Positions 34,314-44,154 of a DNA stretch of 49,774 nucleotides are shown here, piece after piece. Location of the stretch: the NCBI RefSeq assembly GCF_015207375.1, contig NZ_JADEWY010000036.1:1-49774 (forward strand), in the 5' to 3' direction. The notes beneath the pieces were generated by a model that saw only the letters and a list, made by a program, of their open reading frames with translations, was not told where the DNA came from and did no database searches. The position numbers and the translations under genes are program-made. Source of the stretch: Coleofasciculus sp. LEGE 07092 (GTDB lineage: Bacteria; Cyanobacteriota; Cyanobacteriia; Cyanobacteriales; Coleofasciculaceae). The number at the start of each line of letters is the position of its first letter. The stretch's first letter is position 1.

Positions 34314-34709
34314 TTAACGTAAAGCGTACTCTGGGTGATACTCTACTAACTCGATTTCATTGCCATCGGGATCGGTGACATAGATGCGGTGTTTGGTTTC
34401 GGATGCAGTCATGGTGTAGTACTCAATGCCATGTTCTTCAAGTCGGGTTTTCATGGCATTACCGTCATCAATCACAAAGCCAACATGGTTCACGCCAATC
34501 ATTTCGTAAATCTCGTGTACCCGCTTGAGGTTGGGTTCGTGATTGAGGGCTAGATAAAATTGGTCGTTGCCAAAATGCATCCAGCGATCGTGTCTATCGT
34601 TATTTTCTGCCCGCACGTACCAATCGGGAAATAGGGTTTGGTAGAAGGTTTTTGTTGCGTCCAGATCCTGGCAAGCTAGATTGATATGTTCAAAGCGTTG
34701 AAGTTTCAT
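34314..34709 (-). CDS. VOC (glyoxalase-like) superfamily protein
   Basis: This 131-residue protein of the vicinal oxygen chelate fold has two beta-alpha-beta-beta-beta halves: FEHINLACQDLDATKTFYQT near the start and MIGVNHVGFVIDDGNAMKTR in the middle. It ends with YVTDPDGNEIELVEYHPE. Metal ligands are likely H8, H75-like (GVNHVGF) and E in IELVEY. Substrates range from methylglyoxal adducts to antibiotics and catechols and cannot be inferred. An AGGAGA ribosome site precedes the ATG at 34709; it can pair with a CTCTC just upstream, which could mask the start in the mRNA. It is 178 bp from acnB and probably independent. Confidence 0.88.
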   Translation of the reverse strand: MKLQRFEHINLACQDLDATKTFYQTLFPDWYVRAENNDRHDRWMHFGNDQFYLALNHEPNLKRVHEIYEMIGVNHVGFVIDDGNAMKTRLEEHGIEYYTMTASETKHRIYVTDPDGNEIELVEYHPEYALR

Positions 34710-35227
34710 AACTCTCTCCTATGAGAGGAATTTAAGTTTATTGGTAAATCATAGTCGTTATGAGTACGAACTGGCAACTTAGGGAGGCAACGGTTATTGT
34801 TATCACATGAAGGAGTGAGATCGCGGGGTAAGGTTACTTTTTTTTGAAACGCAGAGGTTCGCAGAGGGTTTAGGAGAAGGGTTCAGTTTTCTAAGAAAAG
34901 ATTAGGGAGGCTCAAGCCGTTATTGTGACAATTGTCTGCATTACTATCTAGAATCTTATAAATCTCAACTAACTTTAGAGGTATATAAAGCTATTCTGGA
35001 ACCTCTCCTTAGAAAGAAAAATAGCGAATAGGTTTTGAGTTATAACCAGAATAGATCCTTCGTGTAAATTGATAACTGAGCAATTGTACTGCTCTGGATT
35101 TAACAATTTTATCTGATGAGATTTTAGCAATCCATTGCTTGACTAGGGGGTCACTTTCAGAGATGCGCGTTAAGATAGCAACGCGCCCTATTCTTAATAC
35201 AAGAAATTGCTACGAGAGGTAAATATT
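34710..35227. other. Gene-free AT-rich spacer with short repeats
   Basis: This is about 500 bp without a convincing frame. It includes an ACGCAGAGGTTCGCAGAGG repeat of cyanobacterial type near 34851-34869. Just before the next gene there is a small hairpin (GCGCGTT at 35165, with AACGCGC). The next gene's ribosome site, GAGAGGT, is at its end. Confidence 0.55.
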
Positions 35228-35617
35228 ATGAAAAATCAGCAGGTTGATAATTTTTTTTTGAACCACCCTGTAGTAGGAGGAAAAAATCTGAGTGAAGTTA
35301 ACGTGAGTGAGGCACATAACAAGCACTCACCCTTACAGGAGGAAACATCGACGGATAACGGATTTTTGTTGGCTCCCATGGGCGTTGTCTTCGTAATCTG
35401 GACGCTGTTAGTTCTGGTTAAATTAGATTTCTGGAAGAGGTTTCGTAATCGGTTGACTCCTGTAAAATCGTCTCCTAAGATTCCCTGTTCTCACTGTCGG
35501 TTCTTTAAAAACGACCCTTATCTCAAATGTGCCGTACATCCTGGCAAAGTTTTAAGCGAAGAAGCCATCAATTGTGTGGACTACTGGTCTGAAAATAGCG
35601 ACCAATTTCGGAAATAA
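35228..35617 (+). CDS. Conserved hypothetical membrane protein with Cys-rich tail
   Basis: This product of about 129 residues starts at ATG 35228, which has a GAGAGG site 8 bases upstream; the longer frame is unlikely. After a hydrophilic N-terminus there is one membrane span at about residues 52-68 (APMGVVFVIWTLLVLV). A cytoplasmic or periplasmic tail follows with cysteines arranged IPCSHCRFF, LKCAVHPG and INCVDYW. I recognise the CxxCRFF...LKCAVHP pattern as a cyanobacterial family, possibly metal-binding, without assigned function. No operon partner is evident; the flanks are spacers of about 500 and 250 bp. Confidence 0.7.
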   Translation: MKNQQVDNFFLNHPVVGGKNLSEVNVSEAHNKHSPLQEETSTDNGFLLAPMGVVFVIWTLLVLVKLDFWKRFRNRLTPVKSSPKIPCSHCRFFKNDPYLKCAVHPGKVLSEEAINCVDYWSENSDQFRK

Positions 35618-35643
35618 TTTGTAAAGTAACGTGATAGATTGGT

Positions 35644-35692
35644 GCGTCGGCTTTTACCCGAACTCCGACGGAGGAACTTGGGGTGCCGACGC
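35644..35692. repeat. Inverted repeat GCGTCGGC/GCCGACGC
   Basis: Eight-bp perfect arms at 35644-35651 and 35685-35692 enclose a second short palindrome (CTCCGACGGAG). It lies 27 bp after the preceding gene, so it may be its terminator, though no T-run follows. Confidence 0.55.
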
Positions 35693-35868
35693 GAACAATA
35701 GTACTAACTGCCTCCCCGAGCGGGCAAAATTTCATTAACTGACGTGGTTCTAAGCCTTATGGCAGATTGAGTTTTCCATCATACTGTCTCAAAATAAGCA
35801 AATCTGATAAACTTGCCCCTAAAACCAGTTCCTGCAATCCCAACTCTGAAAATCCCAACGTCTAAATA

Positions 35869-36759
35869 ATGTGGACAGAAATTGCCAATCGTATCAGTAA
35901 AGTAACTGGTGAACCCTTTGAAATCATGAACCGCCGTTCGGTTAGTGGTGGCTGTATCAATCAGGGGTGCGCTCTCATTAGCGACAATGTGACTTACTTT
36001 GTCAAAACTAATCAGGCTTCTCTTGTCGGTATGTTTGAGGCAGAGATGCTGGGTTTAAAGCAAATGCTGGACACTCAAACGATACGAGTGCCAAAACCGC
36101 TTTGCTGCGGGATAGCTGAGGATTTGGCATACATCGTATTGGAATGGCTGGAGTTTGGGGGCAGCAGCACCCAGGCATGGGAAGAGATGGGACGCCAGCT
36201 AGCGGCAATGCATCAGGCAAAGCCTCCCCAACCCCTGGAAATCAAAGGAGAGAGTCTAGCAAGGTTTGGCTGGGAGCAAAATAATACGATTGGTTCAACG
36301 CCGCAAATCAACACCTGGACGGATGAGTGGGTGGAATTTTTTGCCAAGCATCGATTAGGGTATCAATTCCAACTGGCACGGCGTCGCGGTGGACATTTTC
36401 CTGAACAGGATAAATTGCTGGCGCGGGTGCCTGAACTGCTGACTCACCAACCCGAACCTTCTTTGGTTCATGGGGATTTGTGGGGGGGAAATGCGGCAAT
36501 TACTCGTTCGGGTGAGCCTGTAGTGTTAGATCCAGCAACCTACGTGGGCGATCGGGAAGTAGATATTGCTATGACGGAACTGTTCGGGGGTTTCCCTGGT
36601 GCATTTTATCGCGGCTACAATGAGGTTTGGTCTTTGGATGCAGGCTACAAGCAGCGGAAAACCCTGTACAACTTGTACCACATTCTGAATCATTTTAACT
36701 TATTTGGCGGTGGGTATGGATCCCAGGCAAATAGGATGATTGACCAGATTTTAGGGTAG
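35869..36759 (+). CDS. Fructosamine kinase family protein
   Basis: This 296-residue kinase of the fructosamine/ketosamine-3-kinase family has an aminoglycoside-phosphotransferase-like fold. The N-terminal lobe has the family stretch SVSGGCINQGCALI, the lysine K46 (YFVKTNQ) and the acidic E in MFEAEMLGL. The catalytic loop is LVHGDLWGGNAA with D203 and N208. The metal aspartate D221 lies in VVLDPATYVGDREVD. Such enzymes phosphorylate sugar amines on glycated amino acids or proteins and help reverse glycation. The stop codon TAG is the first part of the terminal repeat of a small transposable element inserted at the very end (36757). Only a few C-terminal residues could have been lost. Confidence 0.93.
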   Translation: MWTEIANRISKVTGEPFEIMNRRSVSGGCINQGCALISDNVTYFVKTNQASLVGMFEAEMLGLKQMLDTQTIRVPKPLCCGIAEDLAYIVLEWLEFGGSSTQAWEEMGRQLAAMHQAKPPQPLEIKGESLARFGWEQNNTIGSTPQINTWTDEWVEFFAKHRLGYQFQLARRRGGHFPEQDKLLARVPELLTHQPEPSLVHGDLWGGNAAITRSGEPVVLDPATYVGDREVDIAMTELFGGFPGAFYRGYNEVWSLDAGYKQRKTLYNLYHILNHFNLFGGGYGSQANRMIDQILG

Positions 36760-36917
36760 TGGCGTGACCCAGCAATGCCTCAACCGTCGGATTGAATCGG
36801 TTGAAAAACTTCAAGTTGATGCCTGACAGCAGGAGCGCAACCAAAGTGCTGCCAAGGTAGTTTGGCGATCGCGTTTCTCTGATACTATTGCACCATTTTA
36901 GCTGGGTCACGCCACTA
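36757..36917. mobile_element. MITE with 15-bp terminal inverted repeats and TA flanks
   Basis: GTGGCGTGACCCAGC at 36759-36773 and its exact complement GCTGGGTCACGCCAC at 36901-36915 lie just inside TA dinucleotides on both sides. The whole is 161 bp with no coding capacity. TA duplication plus short inverted ends suggests a non-autonomous derivative of an IS630/Tc1-mariner-like element. It supplies the stop codon of the fructosamine kinase gene. Confidence 0.85.
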
Positions 36918-36950
36918 CTGGCTATCTACTATTCAGGAAAAGGAAATGAC

Positions 36951-38741
36951 TTAACGCTTCGCCAGTTTCTTCGTCATCTTCCGCAAGCGGACTGACTGCG
37001 GCGTTACTTCCACCAATTCATCAGATCCAATATATTCCAGCGCCCGCTCTAAACTCATCTCCGCTGGGGCTTGCAACTGCACCAACTCATCCCCCGTTGC
37101 TGAACGGTGGTTGGTTAATTGCTTTGTCTTGCAAACATTCAAATCCAAATCTTGAGGACGGTTGTTTTCGCCGACAATCATGCCCTTGTAAACTTTAGTA
37201 CCAGGAGTAATAAAGAATACACCTCGGTCTTCCCCGTTTTTCAGAGCGTAAAATGTCGAAACCCCTTCCTCAAAGGAAATGATGACTCCATTACGACGAG
37301 TTTCAACATCGCCAGAAAGAGGACGATAATCCAGGAAGCTGTGATTCATGATGCCATCGCCGCGAGTCAGGCGCATGAACTCACCCCGGAAGCCAATTAA
37401 ACCACGGGCAGGAATCACAAACTCTAGCTGAGTTCGACCATTACCCCCCATTTGCATATCCTGCATTTCGCCCTTGCGCTGACCTAGCCGTTCGATACAG
37501 CCACCCACCCCTTCTTCGGGAATGTCTAGGGCCAAAAGCTCAAAGGGTTCGCAGGGTTGACCGTTAACTTCCCGGTAAATGACTTGGGGTTGGGATACTT
37601 GAAACTCGTATCCCTCGCGGCGCATGGTTTCGATTAAGATACCCAGGTGCAACTCACCCCGACCCGATACCAGAAATTTATCGGGAGAGTCGGTTTCTTC
37701 AACACGCAAAGCGACGTTAGTTTCCAATTCTCGCATTAAGCGATCGCGCAATTGTCGGGATGTCACATAATCCCCTTCCTGACCGGCAAAGGGCGAATCG
37801 TTCACCGAGAAAGTCATCTGTAAGGTGGGTTCATCCACCTTAATCAGAGGTAGTGCCTGGGGTTCATTGGGACAAGTAATCGTCTCGCCGATATTGGCAT
37901 TAGCAAATCCAGCCACAGCCACGATATTTCCAGCAGAGGCTTCTTGTAAGTCAATACGATTGAGTCCTTGGAAGCCCATCAGTTTGCTGATTTTTGACTT
38001 GACAATATCCCCTGTTTCTGTCACGAGAGCTGCTTGTTGACTGGCTTTGATTGTACCGTTGTGGATTCTGCCGATCACAATCCGACCCAGATATTCGGAA
38101 TAATCCAGGGTAGTGACTTGCAGTTGCAGTGGCTTATTCGGGTCACCAACCGGTGCCGGGACATGACGCAGAATCGCATCAAACAGGGATTGCATATCGA
38201 CCCCTTCTGCATCTAAGTCTTCTTTGGCGAAGCCTTGCAAACCGGAAGCGAATAGATAAGGAAACTCACACTGATCATCATCAGCACCCAATTCGATGAA
38301 CAAGTCAAGGACTTTATCCACCGCACCGTAGGGTTCGGCTTGGGGTCGGTCGATTTTATTGACGACGACAATCGGGCGCAGTCCTTTTTCCAAGGCTTTT
38401 TTGAGGACGAAGCGAGTTTGGGGCATCGGTCCTTCGTTGGCATCCACAATCAGGATGCAACCATCAACCATGCCTAACACCCGTTCAACTTCGCCCCCGA
38501 AGTCTGCGTGACCGGGAGTATCGACAATATTGATTAACGTATCCTTGTACTGAACGGCGGTATTCTTAGAAAGAATAGTAATTCCCCGCTCCCGCTCCAA
38601 GTCATTGGAGTCCATGACGCAATCAGGAACCTCTTCCCCTTCACGGAAGATGCCGGATTGTTTAAGAAGGGCATCAACCAGGGTGGTTTTGCCGTGATCG
38701 ACGTGGGCAATAATTGCAACGTTGCGGATAGGGAGAGTCAT
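36951..38741 (-). CDS. typA: Translational GTPase TypA/BipA
   Basis: This 596-residue ribosome-binding GTPase acts in ribosome assembly and in translation under stress and low temperature. The G motifs are complete: [15 protein letters not shown] at residues 11-25, the switch region [22 protein letters not shown] and [10 protein letters not shown]. Domain II has [14 protein letters not shown]. The EF-G-like domains III and V follow, and the BipA-specific C-terminus has [14 protein letters not shown]. Length and order are normal. The ATG at 38741 fits. No partner gene is adjacent; the upstream spacer is long. Confidence 0.97.
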   Translation of the reverse strand: MTLPIRNVAIIAHVDHGKTTLVDALLKQSGIFREGEEVPDCVMDSNDLERERGITILSKNTAVQYKDTLINIVDTPGHADFGGEVERVLGMVDGCILIVDANEGPMPQTRFVLKKALEKGLRPIVVVNKIDRPQAEPYGAVDKVLDLFIELGADDDQCEFPYLFASGLQGFAKEDLDAEGVDMQSLFDAILRHVPAPVGDPNKPLQLQVTTLDYSEYLGRIVIGRIHNGTIKASQQAALVTETGDIVKSKISKLMGFQGLNRIDLQEASAGNIVAVAGFANANIGETITCPNEPQALPLIKVDEPTLQMTFSVNDSPFAGQEGDYVTSRQLRDRLMRELETNVALRVEETDSPDKFLVSGRGELHLGILIETMRREGYEFQVSQPQVIYREVNGQPCEPFELLALDIPEEGVGGCIERLGQRKGEMQDMQMGGNGRTQLEFVIPARGLIGFRGEFMRLTRGDGIMNHSFLDYRPLSGDVETRRNGVIISFEEGVSTFYALKNGEDRGVFFITPGTKVYKGMIVGENNRPQDLDLNVCKTKQLTNHRSATGDELVQLQAPAEMSLERALEYIGSDELVEVTPQSVRLRKMTKKLAKR

Positions 38742-39143
38742 AAAGGCGTCAGGGAACGATTGTGGAGTAGTTTTTACTATAGATTTCTTAATAATTCTAG
38801 CTTAGGACGTGGTGCGATCGCGGTTTTTTTAGGACTTGCGTACTCCTACAGCAGGAACATTTCTACCTGTATTGGCTGTAGTGACAGGTTTGAGAGACTA
38901 TCGAGTATACAAAACTTGACTGAATTGGCATCTTGCACCCTTTACAGGACAGGTGGGACGCTCATCCCACACTATAGCCATTTTTCGGGTGGGGTAGACC
39001 AGAAAGCCTGCCTGGTGAAACGCTTACTGAGACTGATGCAAGATGCTAGTTCTACTTAAATCAAGACAGGACTCTCAATATACTATAGATAATGTAAAAA
39101 CCGAATAAAACTAATGCACTAAATCCATTCAAACTCGTATTCT
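38742..39143. other. Spacer between typA and the nitrate genes
   Basis: No credible gene; a 133-codon + strand frame lacks composition and start signals. A hairpin GTGGGA...TCCCAC occurs at 38953-38970. The typA promoter must be in its first part. Confidence 0.5.
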
Positions 39144-39184
39144 GTAATCAAATATACTAAATCCTAATTTTTCAAATGTAATCT
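39144..39184 (+). promoter_or_regulatory. NtcA-activated promoter of nrtP
   Basis: GTAATCAAATATAC (39144-39157) is a perfect GTA-N8-TAC NtcA box. It is followed after 21 bp by TAATCT (39179-39184), a TAN3T -10 box. This is the canonical class II NtcA promoter arrangement. It predicts a transcript beginning near 39191 with a leader of about 320 nt before the nrtP ATG. Confidence 0.75.
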
Positions 39185-39512
39185 TTGTAGAGACAATAAT
39201 TAGGAAAGTAAGGTAATATTTCCTTCAAAGTTCTACAATCATGCACGAGTATGCACGCAGAATCCGTAACTCAAATCAACTCAGCAGTTTTGGAATTATC
39301 TTTAAGACAATTTGTTGAATCTTGTGATATATCTGTTGTGCTGTATCTGTAACTAAAAAATCAACTCATTGACCTATTGTCAGTTGAGGGAGTATTCCAG
39401 CTTAAATGAATGCAATTAACGAAGTGAGTTGATTGGGTGAGCCAATTCACTAAGATTTCTAGTACGTTAGCTCCAGTTTTCAGTATTGTTCAGTTAGGAA
39501 AGAGGATTGCAA

Positions 39513-41033
39513 ATGCTTAGAGAATTATGGTCATTTCACGGTAGATACCGTATCTTACACATGACCTGGTTTGCCTTCTTTTTATCGTTTGTGGTTTGGT
39601 TTAACTTTGCTCCCCTAGCCACAGCGATACAAGAAGACCTGGGTCTAGATCCAGCACAAATTAGGACGCTCGCTATCTGTAACGTTGCCCTAACGGTGCC
39701 GGCTCGTATCATCATCGGTATGCTCTTAGACCGCTTCGGTCCGAGGCTGACGTACTCGCTGTTGCTGATGTATGCAGCAATTCCCTGTATCACCTTTTCC
39801 CTAGCTCAAAACTTCAGCCAGTTAGTCATCAGCCGTTTGGCTCTCAGCATTGTGGGTGCAGGTTTCGTAATTGGTATCCGCATGGTTGCAGAATGGTTCC
39901 CCCCCAGAGAGATTGGTGTTGCAGAAGGCATCTATGGTGGTTGGGGTAATTTTGGTTCGGCGGCAGCGGCATTCACTTTACCAACGATTGCGGCAGTAAT
40001 AGCGTTTGGTGCGGGTGGTACGTTAAATTGGCGGTTAACTATCGCTCTGACGGGTATCATCGCCGCTATCTATGGAGCCATCTACTACAACAGTGTCCAA
40101 GACACTCCCTCTGGCAAGGTTTATCAGAAACCCAAGCGCCACGGTGGTTTGGAAGTCACCACCAAGCGGGACTTTTGGTTCCTAATGCTGATGAATATAC
40201 CTCTAGTGGGAGTTCTAGCTCTGCTGGCATGGCGCTTGAGCAACGTTGGTTTCTTCGACCAAACTGGACTGATTATTACCTGGTTGGCACTTTTAGGTTT
40301 GTACCTGTTTCAAGCTTACAAGTGCTGGGATGTAAACAAAGACTTGATGACTGGCAAAAAGCGCTACCCTGCTGAAGACCGCTACAACTTCTCTCAGGTT
40401 GCTATATTAGAACTAACTTACGTGGTTAACTTCGGTTCTGAGCTAGCCGTCGTTTCCATGCTCCCGGCATTCTTTGAAAATACCTTCGGACTTAGCAAAC
40501 AGTTGGCTGGGATGATTGCTGCGAGTTACGCTTTCATGAACCTAGTCGCTCGTCCAGGTGGTGGCTTAATCTCTGACACCCTAGGTAGCCGTAAGTGGAC
40601 AATGACTGTTCTAACCGGTTGTATGGGGATTGGCTATCTGATAATGAGTACTGTCAAAGGCAGTTGGTGGCTCCCTCTTGCCGTTATCCTAACCATGTGT
40701 TGCTCATTCTTTGTTCAAGCTGGAGAAGGGTCTACCTTTGCAATGGTGCCTCTGATTAAACGTCGGGTGACAGGTCAAGTCGCTGGTAACGTTGGCGCTT
40801 ACGGAAATGTGGGAGCTGTGGCTTACCTTACCCTGTTCAGCTTGTTGCCTGAAGGTGATGTCGGCAACCAAACCTTCTTCCAAACCTTGGGTATCACAGC
40901 ACTCATTGTTAGTTTCCTTTGCTGGTTCTTGCTCAGAGAACCCAGAGGCTCCTTTGCCGAACACCATGAGGGTGAGGACACAGAACCGCCAATGTCTGCC
41001 ATACCTGTACTAGCCGACGATCGAGCAGACTAA
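39513..41033 (+). CDS. nrtP: Nitrate/nitrite MFS permease
   Basis: This 506-residue integral membrane protein is the NrtP-type high-affinity nitrate/nitrite transporter of cyanobacteria, used instead of the ABC system NrtABCD. It has twelve hydrophobic spans. The nitrate signature motifs are visible in FVIGIRMVAEWFPPREIGVA and the glycine-rich run GIYGGWGNFGSAAAAF. A large loop lies between spans 6 and 7 (KVYQKPKRHGGLEV), followed by GEGSTFAMVPLIKRRVTGQV near span 11. A GAGG site at 39502-39505 supports ATG 39513 over the TTG two codons earlier. narB follows on the same strand. Regulation by NtcA is suggested by the upstream box. nirA, usually linked, is not in the window. Confidence 0.95.
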   Translation: MLRELWSFHGRYRILHMTWFAFFLSFVVWFNFAPLATAIQEDLGLDPAQIRTLAICNVALTVPARIIIGMLLDRFGPRLTYSLLLMYAAIPCITFSLAQNFSQLVISRLALSIVGAGFVIGIRMVAEWFPPREIGVAEGIYGGWGNFGSAAAAFTLPTIAAVIAFGAGGTLNWRLTIALTGIIAAIYGAIYYNSVQDTPSGKVYQKPKRHGGLEVTTKRDFWFLMLMNIPLVGVLALLAWRLSNVGFFDQTGLIITWLALLGLYLFQAYKCWDVNKDLMTGKKRYPAEDRYNFSQVAILELTYVVNFGSELAVVSMLPAFFENTFGLSKQLAGMIAASYAFMNLVARPGGGLISDTLGSRKWTMTVLTGCMGIGYLIMSTVKGSWWLPLAVILTMCCSFFVQAGEGSTFAMVPLIKRRVTGQVAGNVGAYGNVGAVAYLTLFSLLPEGDVGNQTFFQTLGITALIVSFLCWFLLREPRGSFAEHHEGEDTEPPMSAIPVLADDRAD

Positions 41034-41191
41034 GGTTAAAGTTGAAAAATTGATTAGGGAATGGGTATTGAGTGTAGAGCATTCGATATCCATTTTTTAT
41101 TACCTACTTTAGTTTTCATTATCTTTTGAGCGGCATGAAATGTAAAAATGACATGGCGGTAATGTCTTCACTTCATAGTGACAATGAATTT

Positions 41192-41233
41192 GTTACTAAA
41201 TATACAAATATTATTTGCTAATATAACTAATTT
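41192..41233 (+). promoter_or_regulatory. Possible NtcA-dependent promoter of narB
   Basis: GTTACTAAATATAC (41192-41205) differs from the NtcA consensus GTA-N8-TAC by one base. It is followed after 22 bp by TAATTT (41228-41233), a TAN3T -10 box. Transcription would start near 41240, about 180 nt before the narB ATG. It is a weaker candidate than the nrtP box, but the geometry is right. Confidence 0.5.
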
Positions 41234-41422
41234 GATTTTGTAGAAGTCTCTATATAAAAACTTTTATCCATCAATCAAGTAAAATAACTTAGAGATAAAA
41301 AATAATTTAGTTTTTTTATTTACCTTGAAAAATTAGAGAACATTGCAATGACTCTTTAGAGAAATGAAATATAGAGAACCCAAAGATAAGCAATAGTGTT
41401 AGGAATTCAAGGTGCGATCGCT

Positions 41423-43651
41423 ATGACTAATTCAATAAAAACACTCTGTCCATATTGCGGTGTTGGCTGTGGTTTAGAAGTATCGCCACCGGCACAAGCG
41501 GGTAAAGCAACGAATCGAGATAGTGAAGGAACACCGATTTGGAAAGTCCGGGGCGATCGCTCTCATCCCTCCAGTCAGGGTATGATATGTGTCAAAGGTG
41601 CGACGGTGAGTGAGTCTCTGGAGAAAAGCCGCCTGAAGCATCCCCTGATGCGGGATTCCTTAGATGAGCCGTTTCGTCAGGTGAGTTGGGATGAAGCCCT
41701 TGATCACATTGTTAACCGCATTCAGACGGTTCGCTTTACTCAAGGACCGGAAGCCCTTTGTATGTACGGTTCGGGTCAGTTTCAAACCGAAGATTATTAT
41801 ATTGCTCAGAAATTAATGAAAGGGTGTCTTGGCACCAATAACTTTGATGCCAACTCCCGCCTCTGTATGTCTTCTGCCGTAGCGGGTTACATTCAAAGTT
41901 TTGGTTCTGATGGTCCTCCCTGCTGCTATGAGGATTTGGAGCAAACCGACTGTGCCTTCTTAATTGGCACCAATACGGCAGAATGTCACCCCATTATTTT
42001 CAACCGCTTGCACAAGCATTGCAAAAAAAACCGTAAGGTGAAAATGATTGTGGTTGACCCTCGCAAGACTCCCACTGCTGAGGCGGCTGATTTGCATTTA
42101 GCGATTCAACCGGGGACAGATATTGATTTACTTAACGGTATTGCTCATCTATTGATGCGCTGGGGTAAGATTGACAGCCTATTCATCGAAGATTGCACTA
42201 GAGACTTTCCCCTGTACACTGAGGTGATTTGCCATTACTCACCGGAACTGGTAGCCCAAAAATGCGGTATTAGCCTCGACGACTTGGAACAAGCGGCTCG
42301 TTATTGGGCAGAATCGGAGCGGGTGCTGTCGCTGTGGTCGATGGGGATGAATCAGTCTTCAGAAGGGACGGCGAAAGTTCGGACTCTGATTAACTTGCAC
42401 TTGATGACCGGCAATATCGGCAAACCGGGTGCAGGTCCATTCTCCCTCACCGGTCAACCTAATGCCATGGGGGGACGGGAAGCGGGTGGACTCTCCCACA
42501 TTCTCCCCGGTTATCGGTTAGTGAAGAATCCCCAACATCGAGCGGAAGTCGAGCAGTTGTGGGGATTAAAACCGGGACAAATTTCACCCCATCCCGGTCT
42601 GACCGCTTGGGATATGATTACAGGTCTAGAAACTGGTGATGTTGGTTTTTTGTGGGTTGCGGCTACAAATCCAGCCGTGAGTATGCCAGATATCGAGCGT
42701 ACTAAAGCCGCTCTGAAAAAGTCACCCTTTACGGTGTATCAGGATGCCTACTATCCTACCGAAACGGCTGCCTATGCTCATGTTGTGCTGCCAGCAGCGC
42801 AGTGGAGTGAAAAAACGGGAACGATGACCAACTCTGAGCGAGTGGTAACGCTGTGTCCGGAATTCCGCTACCGAGTCGGGGAAGCTAGAGCCGACTGGGA
42901 AATCTTTGCAGAGGTGGGGCGTCGTTTGGGCTTTACTGAGCAGTTTAACTTTGCCGACTCCGCCGCCGTTCACGCGGAATTTGTGCAGTTGACCCGTGGG
43001 CGAGTTTGCGACATGACTGGACTGAGTTATGAGCGGTTACAACAAGAAGGACCGATTCAGTGGCCCTATCGTGAAGAGAGCGGGGAAGCAGGAGAGCAGG
43101 AGAGCAGAGGAGCAGAAGGCAATTCCAAACGACTTTATACCGATTTACGATTCCCAACACCGGATGGACGAGCTAGATTTGCAGCCTATCACTCACGGGG
43201 ATTAGCAGAACCGCCCGATCCAGATTATCCTTTTATCTTGACAACGGGGCGTCTTTATGGTCACTGGCACACCCAAACTCGCACCGGTCGAATTCCCAAG
43301 ATTCAGCAAATGCACCCGCAGCCATTTATTGAAATTCATCCCCGTGATGCTCAAAAATTGGGATTTGAAGAGGGGAGTTGGGTAGAAGTGCGATCGCGTC
43401 GGGGTATGAGTCGCTTCCCTGCTAAAGTAACGAAAGCGATCGCTCCGGGTACGGTGTTTGTACCGATGCATTGGGGAGCGCTGTGGGCGGATAATGCCGA
43501 AGCGAATGCGTTGACTCACCCAGAATCCTGTCCCGATTCTCTGCAACCGGAGTTAAAAGCTTGTGCGGTGCAGTTGAGTTTGGTTAGTGTTCAAGCAGAT
43601 GTTTCTGAGGCGCAAGGGCAAACGCAAACGACACCAGCGGGGGCTTTTTGA
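41423..43651 (+). CDS. narB: Ferredoxin-nitrate reductase
   Basis: NarB reduces nitrate to nitrite in the cytoplasm with reduced ferredoxin, using a [4Fe-4S] cluster and a bis-molybdopterin guanine dinucleotide cofactor. Cluster ligands are C9, C12, C16 and C56 ([10 protein letters not shown], then GMICVKG). Molybdopterin-binding motifs are [23 protein letters not shown] and [20 protein letters not shown], plus the C-terminal [20 protein letters not shown]. Total length is about 742 residues. At about residues 551-567 the sequence [18 protein letters not shown] is read from an AGGAGAGCAGGAGAGCAG tract, an in-frame repeat insertion in a loop. ATG 41423 is chosen; the GTG nine codons upstream lies before a HIP1 site. 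The gene follows nrtP with 389 bp between. Confidence 0.96.
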   Translation: MTNSIKTLCPYCGVGCGLEVSPPAQAGKATNRDSEGTPIWKVRGDRSHPSSQGMICVKGATVSESLEKSRLKHPLMRDSLDEPFRQVSWDEALDHIVNRIQTVRFTQGPEALCMYGSGQFQTEDYYIAQKLMKGCLGTNNFDANSRLCMSSAVAGYIQSFGSDGPPCCYEDLEQTDCAFLIGTNTAECHPIIFNRLHKHCKKNRKVKMIVVDPRKTPTAEAADLHLAIQPGTDIDLLNGIAHLLMRWGKIDSLFIEDCTRDFPLYTEVICHYSPELVAQKCGISLDDLEQAARYWAESERVLSLWSMGMNQSSEGTAKVRTLINLHLMTGNIGKPGAGPFSLTGQPNAMGGREAGGLSHILPGYRLVKNPQHRAEVEQLWGLKPGQISPHPGLTAWDMITGLETGDVGFLWVAATNPAVSMPDIERTKAALKKSPFTVYQDAYYPTETAAYAHVVLPAAQWSEKTGTMTNSERVVTLCPEFRYRVGEARADWEIFAEVGRRLGFTEQFNFADSAAVHAEFVQLTRGRVCDMTGLSYERLQQEGPIQWPYREESGEAGEQESRGAEGNSKRLYTDLRFPTPDGRARFAAYHSRGLAEPPDPDYPFILTTGRLYGHWHTQTRTGRIPKIQQMHPQPFIEIHPRDAQKLGFEEGSWVEVRSRRGMSRFPAKVTKAIAPGTVFVPMHWGALWADNAEANALTHPESCPDSLQPELKACAVQLSLVSVQADVSEAQGQTQTTPAGAF

Positions 43652-43659
43652 CTTAGAAA

Positions 43660-43930
43660 CCTCACCCCCAACCCCTCTCCCAGAGGGAGAAGGGAGCATC
43701 CTGAAGTTGTCAATTCACACTTTTCACCCCCCTTATTAAGGGGAGAGCTAGGGTGGGAGACTGCTCTTTATGCAAAAACGGGATGCTCCCCTCCATACTC
43801 TTGTTCCCTCTCCCTTGGGGAGAGGGCTAGGGTGAGGGCGTTTTGAGCATCTGCTCATATCAATTGGCTTTTCCAATGGCACATCTGGAACCCCCCCAGC
43901 CCCCCGATGTTTTGGGGGGAGCAAGAGAGA
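43660..43930. repeat. Cluster of GC-rich palindromic repeats after narB
   Basis: Successive hairpin units occur: CCCCAACCCCTCTCCCAGAG with GGGAGAAGGG; GGGAGCATCC with GGATGCTCCC about 80 bp apart; CACCCCCCTTATTAAGGGG; and TCTCCCTTGGGGAGAGGG. A CCCCCCGATGTTTTGGGGGG unit follows. No gene is seen. Confidence 0.75.
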
Positions 43931-44063
43931 ATATGTACCAAATTCAAACCCATTTGGTATCACACGTTGTGTCAGTCAATCAGCTATCAGCTATTAAACT
44001 AAGGGTAACGACTTAATTGCAAGTTGCATTCAACTGAGATCTTGCACCAGTCTCACTAACAGC

Positions 44064-44154
44064 CAGTGGTTTAAACCACTGTCTCATAGCTAAAGTCGTC
44101 TAAAGACGACTGGACAAAAGTTGTAGCTATTAGCCCAGAGTTAAAACTCCGGGC
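44064..44154. repeat. Triple palindrome element
   Basis: Three hairpins follow one another: CAGTGGTTTAAACCACTG (44064-44081), AGTCGTCTAAAGACGACT (44094-44111) and GCCCAGAGTTAAAACTCCGG with GC (44133-44154). This arrangement resembles dispersed multi-hairpin repeats of cyanobacteria, possibly mobilised by IS200/IS605-like enzymes. The neighbouring 240 bp to the NACHT gene hold no other feature. Confidence 0.75.

Noticed and set aside
36695-36910. Minus-strand frame spanning the MITE
   Set aside because: Runs antisense into the fructosamine kinase and across the MITE, with no start signals; the MITE has no coding capacity.
31526-38741. Possible prophage or genomic island because of HNH gene and MITE
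   Set aside because: acnB, typA and fructosamine kinase are ordinary chromosomal genes and no integrase, capsid, tail or terminase gene is present anywhere in the window.
38658-39059. 133-codon + frame overlapping the start of typA
   Set aside because: Starts antisense to typA and continues through noncoding DNA with hairpins; composition is not protein-like.
39191-39512. Riboswitch in the long nrtP leader
   Set aside because: I see no conserved aptamer core such as a cobalamin, TPP, glutamine or Moco-type signature; only short palindromes are evident.
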